From NCBI GenBank assembly GCA_023391155.1, contig JAEWBM010000182.1, positions 1 to 23,912 of the forward strand: DNA of 23,912 nucleotides, read 5' to 3'. This stretch comes from Acidobacteriota bacterium. Lineage in GTDB: Bacteria > Acidobacteriota > Blastocatellia > Pyrinomonadales > Pyrinomonadaceae. Position numbers and translations under genes: made by a program. The notes under the pieces are model-generated. The model did no database searches. It saw only the letters and a list, made by a program, of their open reading frames with translations, and had not been told where the DNA came from. Of this stretch, positions 22,272 to 23,912 are shown one piece after another (positions within the stretch are counted from its first letter, which is position 1; the number at the start of each line of letters is the position of its first letter).

Positions 22272-22703
22272 GTGGAAAACGTCGCTCCGATCAGCCGAAC
22301 AGAAAAGCTCGAACGCCCGCTTGCCGGTGCCGGCTTGGGCGTGATGGGCATTGGTGCGGGTGCGGTATGGTATTTCGACCCGACACGCGCCGGCATTTTC
22401 CCGCCCTGTCCGCTGCTTGCGGCAACCGGTTTTGCATGCCCGGGCTGTGGCCTGACCCGCGGATTTCACGCGCTCTTCCACGGCGATATCATGACGGCGA
22501 TGGATTTCAACGCCCTCATTCCGCTCTTCGTACTGATCTTCGGTTACTTTTTTGTTTCGATGGTGTTGGTGGTTGTCCGTGGCTACGCGTTCCCGCGCTG
22601 GACGCTATCGGTGCCCGCCATCTGGGGCCTGCTGGGTTTGATGCTCGTTTTCGGAGTGGTGAGAAACCTGCCGCTCTATCCGTTCAATATTCTTTATCCC
22701 TAA
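22272..22703 (+). CDS. DUF2752 membrane protein
   Basis: A small inner-membrane protein of the DUF2752 family, whose function is not known. The signature is clear: FPPCPLLAATGFACPGCGLTRGFHALFHGDIMTAMDFNA, with the CPGCG cysteines that suggest a metal or redox site. Three or four membrane helices are visible: one before the motif (LGVMGIGAGAVWYF), one in ALIPLFVLIFGYFFVSMVLVVV, and one in PAIWGLLGLMLVFGVV. I place the start at the GTG at 22272 (143 residues). The longer frame from the ATG at 22218 overlaps the upstream gene by 35 nt and adds an unlikely N-terminus. A TAAAAT box (22259-22264) sits just before the GTG. The stop overlaps the ispG stop by 4 nt. Confidence 0.85.
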   Translation: MENVAPISRTEKLERPLAGAGLGVMGIGAGAVWYFDPTRAGIFPPCPLLAATGFACPGCGLTRGFHALFHGDIMTAMDFNALIPLFVLIFGYFFVSMVLVVVRGYAFPRWTLSVPAIWGLLGLMLVFGVVRNLPLYPFNILYP

Positions 22704-23809
22704 CCGATCTGGACCAGCGGCTTCTCATCCGTGAGCGACTTGGCCGCCGAGCCTTCCTTCCTAAGCTCCTCGACCTCTTTTACGAATTCCTCGACGATAT
22801 CTTCGCCGCTTACTCGCCGCATCGGGACGCCGTCCTTGAAGATCATTCCGACGTTCCGGCCGAACGTGATCCCAAGCTGCGAATCGTGAGCCTCGCCCGG
22901 CCCGTTCACCGCGCAGCCCATTATCGAAAGATGCAGCGGCTCCTCAACGTGTGCCAGCCGACGCTCGACCTCCGTCACGATCTCGACGAAATTATCGATA
23001 TCGAGCCGCCCGCATGTCGGGCATGCGACGACCGTAACGCCACGCTTTCTCAGCTCGAGCGATTTTAGGATCTCCCAACCGACACGCACTTCCTCGTGCG
23101 GTTCCGCCGCCAGCGAAACTCTTATCGTGTCGCCGATCCCCTCGTGCAGCAAGATCCCCAGCCCGATCGCCGATTTGATCGTCCCGCCGAACGGCGTCCC
23201 CGCCTCCGTCACACCCAAGTGCAGCGGATAGTCGACCTTTGTCGCCATCAGCCGATACGCCTCTACCATGCGGTTGACGTCCGATGCCTTTAGCGAAATG
23301 ATGATGTCGCCAAATCCGAGGTCTTCCAGGATCCGAACATGCCGCATCCCCGATTCGACCATCGCCTCGGGCGTCGCCGTCCCGTATTTTTTGAGCAGGT
23401 CCTTCTCCAGCGAACCGCCGTTGACCCCGATCCGGATCGGCACCTTTTGTGCCTCAGCCGCCCTTACGACCTCACGCACGCGGTCGATATGCCCGATGTT
23501 TCCGGGGTTGATCCGCAGCTTGTCTATCCCAGCGTCCAGCGCTTTGAGCGCGAGCTTATAGTGAAAATGAATATCCGCAACGATCGGCACATCGGTCCGC
23601 TTGCGGATCTCATACATCGCCGCCGCCGCATCGTCATCCGGCACCGCGATCCTCACGATCTCACACCCGGCCTCGACCATCTCGTCGATCTGCCGCAGCG
23701 TGCCGTCAATATCGGTCGTGTCCGTCTTGGTCATCGACTGAACGGCAACCGGAGCCCCGCCCCCGATCTGCACATCCCGCACCATCACTGGCCTAGATAC
23801 TCGTTTCAT
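22700..23809 (-). CDS. ispG: 4-hydroxy-3-methylbut-2-enyl diphosphate synthase
   Basis: An iron-sulfur enzyme (GcpE) of the non-mevalonate isoprenoid pathway. It converts methylerythritol cyclodiphosphate to HMBPP for the synthesis of quinones, undecaprenol and other isoprenoids. The 369 residues match the short bacterial form. The TIM-barrel part contains VQSMTKTDTTDIDGTLRQI, DIHFHYKLALKA, KLRINPGNIG, RIGVNGGSLE and HLGVTEAGTP. The [4Fe-4S] ligands C263 and C266 (ACPTCGR) and C299 (MGCAVNGPGE), plus the neighbouring E306, are all present. The C-terminal tail of ~20 residues is poorly conserved. There is no Shine-Dalgarno site. Upstream (23840-23883) lies a short GACTCGATA repeat array. Confidence 0.97.
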   Translation of the reverse strand: MKRVSRPVMVRDVQIGGGAPVAVQSMTKTDTTDIDGTLRQIDEMVEAGCEIVRIAVPDDDAAAAMYEIRKRTDVPIVADIHFHYKLALKALDAGIDKLRINPGNIGHIDRVREVVRAAEAQKVPIRIGVNGGSLEKDLLKKYGTATPEAMVESGMRHVRILEDLGFGDIIISLKASDVNRMVEAYRLMATKVDYPLHLGVTEAGTPFGGTIKSAIGLGILLHEGIGDTIRVSLAAEPHEEVRVGWEILKSLELRKRGVTVVACPTCGRLDIDNFVEIVTEVERRLAHVEEPLHLSIMGCAVNGPGEAHDSQLGITFGRNVGMIFKDGVPMRRVSGEDIVEEFVKEVEELRKEGSAAKSLTDEKPLVQIG

Positions 23810-23839
23810 GCTTATTGATCTTTGTCCGATGATCTCAAC

Positions 23840-23883
23840 GACTCGACAGACCGCCTCCTCGACTCGATAGACTCGATAGACTC
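23840..23883. repeat. short GACTCGATA repeats upstream of ispG
   Basis: GACTCGATA occurs twice in tandem (23861-23869, 23870-23878), followed by a partial GACTC (23879-23883), and once with a single change at 23840-23848 (GACTCGACA). The 9-bp period matches that of the hairpin element after ald, although the sequence differs. The rest of the ~100 bp before ispG shows no clear promoter, and the gap may continue beyond the window. Confidence 0.5.
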
Positions 23884-23912
23884 CCTAAAAGTACTTCGAT
23901 ATATCAAGGAAC

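Overview
This window is a piece of a bacterial chromosome of moderately high GC content. It holds mostly housekeeping and envelope genes. I see no rRNA, tRNA, CRISPR array, phage gene or transposase. The gene content suggests an acidobacterium of the Blastocatellia/Pyrinomonadaceae type. The pointers are a DUF5694 protein, a winged-helix regulator fused through one membrane helix to a PD40-type beta-propeller, many small exported proteins of unknown function, and several TonB/ExbD-like proteins. This placement is inference from gene families, not a phylogeny.

Left part (1-5832): the 3' end of ligA, followed by a small frameshifted reading frame that overlaps its stop. Next come an exported DUF5694 protein (-), glyA (+), a minus-strand group of a lipoprotein and two unknown proteins, and a divergent zinc-dependent dehydrogenase (+). 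The lipoprotein and the dehydrogenase are fired from two back-to-back promoter candidates.

Middle (5833-12531): a Do/HtrA-type periplasmic serine protease ends at a textbook terminator, followed immediately by an aldehyde dehydrogenase (+). Facing it is a five-gene minus-strand run (12266 down to 9081). It encodes a small lipoprotein with an ExbD/TolR-like periplasmic domain, a second lipoprotein, a glycine-rich hydrophobic protein, an exported protein and an exported TPR protein. Four of the five are exported or lipidated, the gaps are 25-64 nt, and most members are unrecognised. This is the best candidate for an undescribed system here.

Right part (12532-23912): the winged-helix/beta-propeller regulator diverges from that cassette. 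It is followed by an SLC13-type transporter with two RCK_C domains, alanine dehydrogenase (ald), a 98-bp hairpin made of 9-bp repeats, and a PDZ/radical-SAM/DUF512 protein. Then come a TonB protein (-), holB (+), a periplasmic protein with two TonB C-terminal domains, a DUF2752 membrane protein, and ispG (-).

Common threads: strong Shine-Dalgarno sites precede many genes. Another set of genes has a -10-like box only about 7-19 nt before the start codon and no Shine-Dalgarno site, which hints at leaderless or near-leaderless mRNAs. Two convergent gene pairs overlap by 4 nt at their stop codons. A 16-mer is shared between the hairpin after glyA and an extra coding segment of the DUF512 gene.
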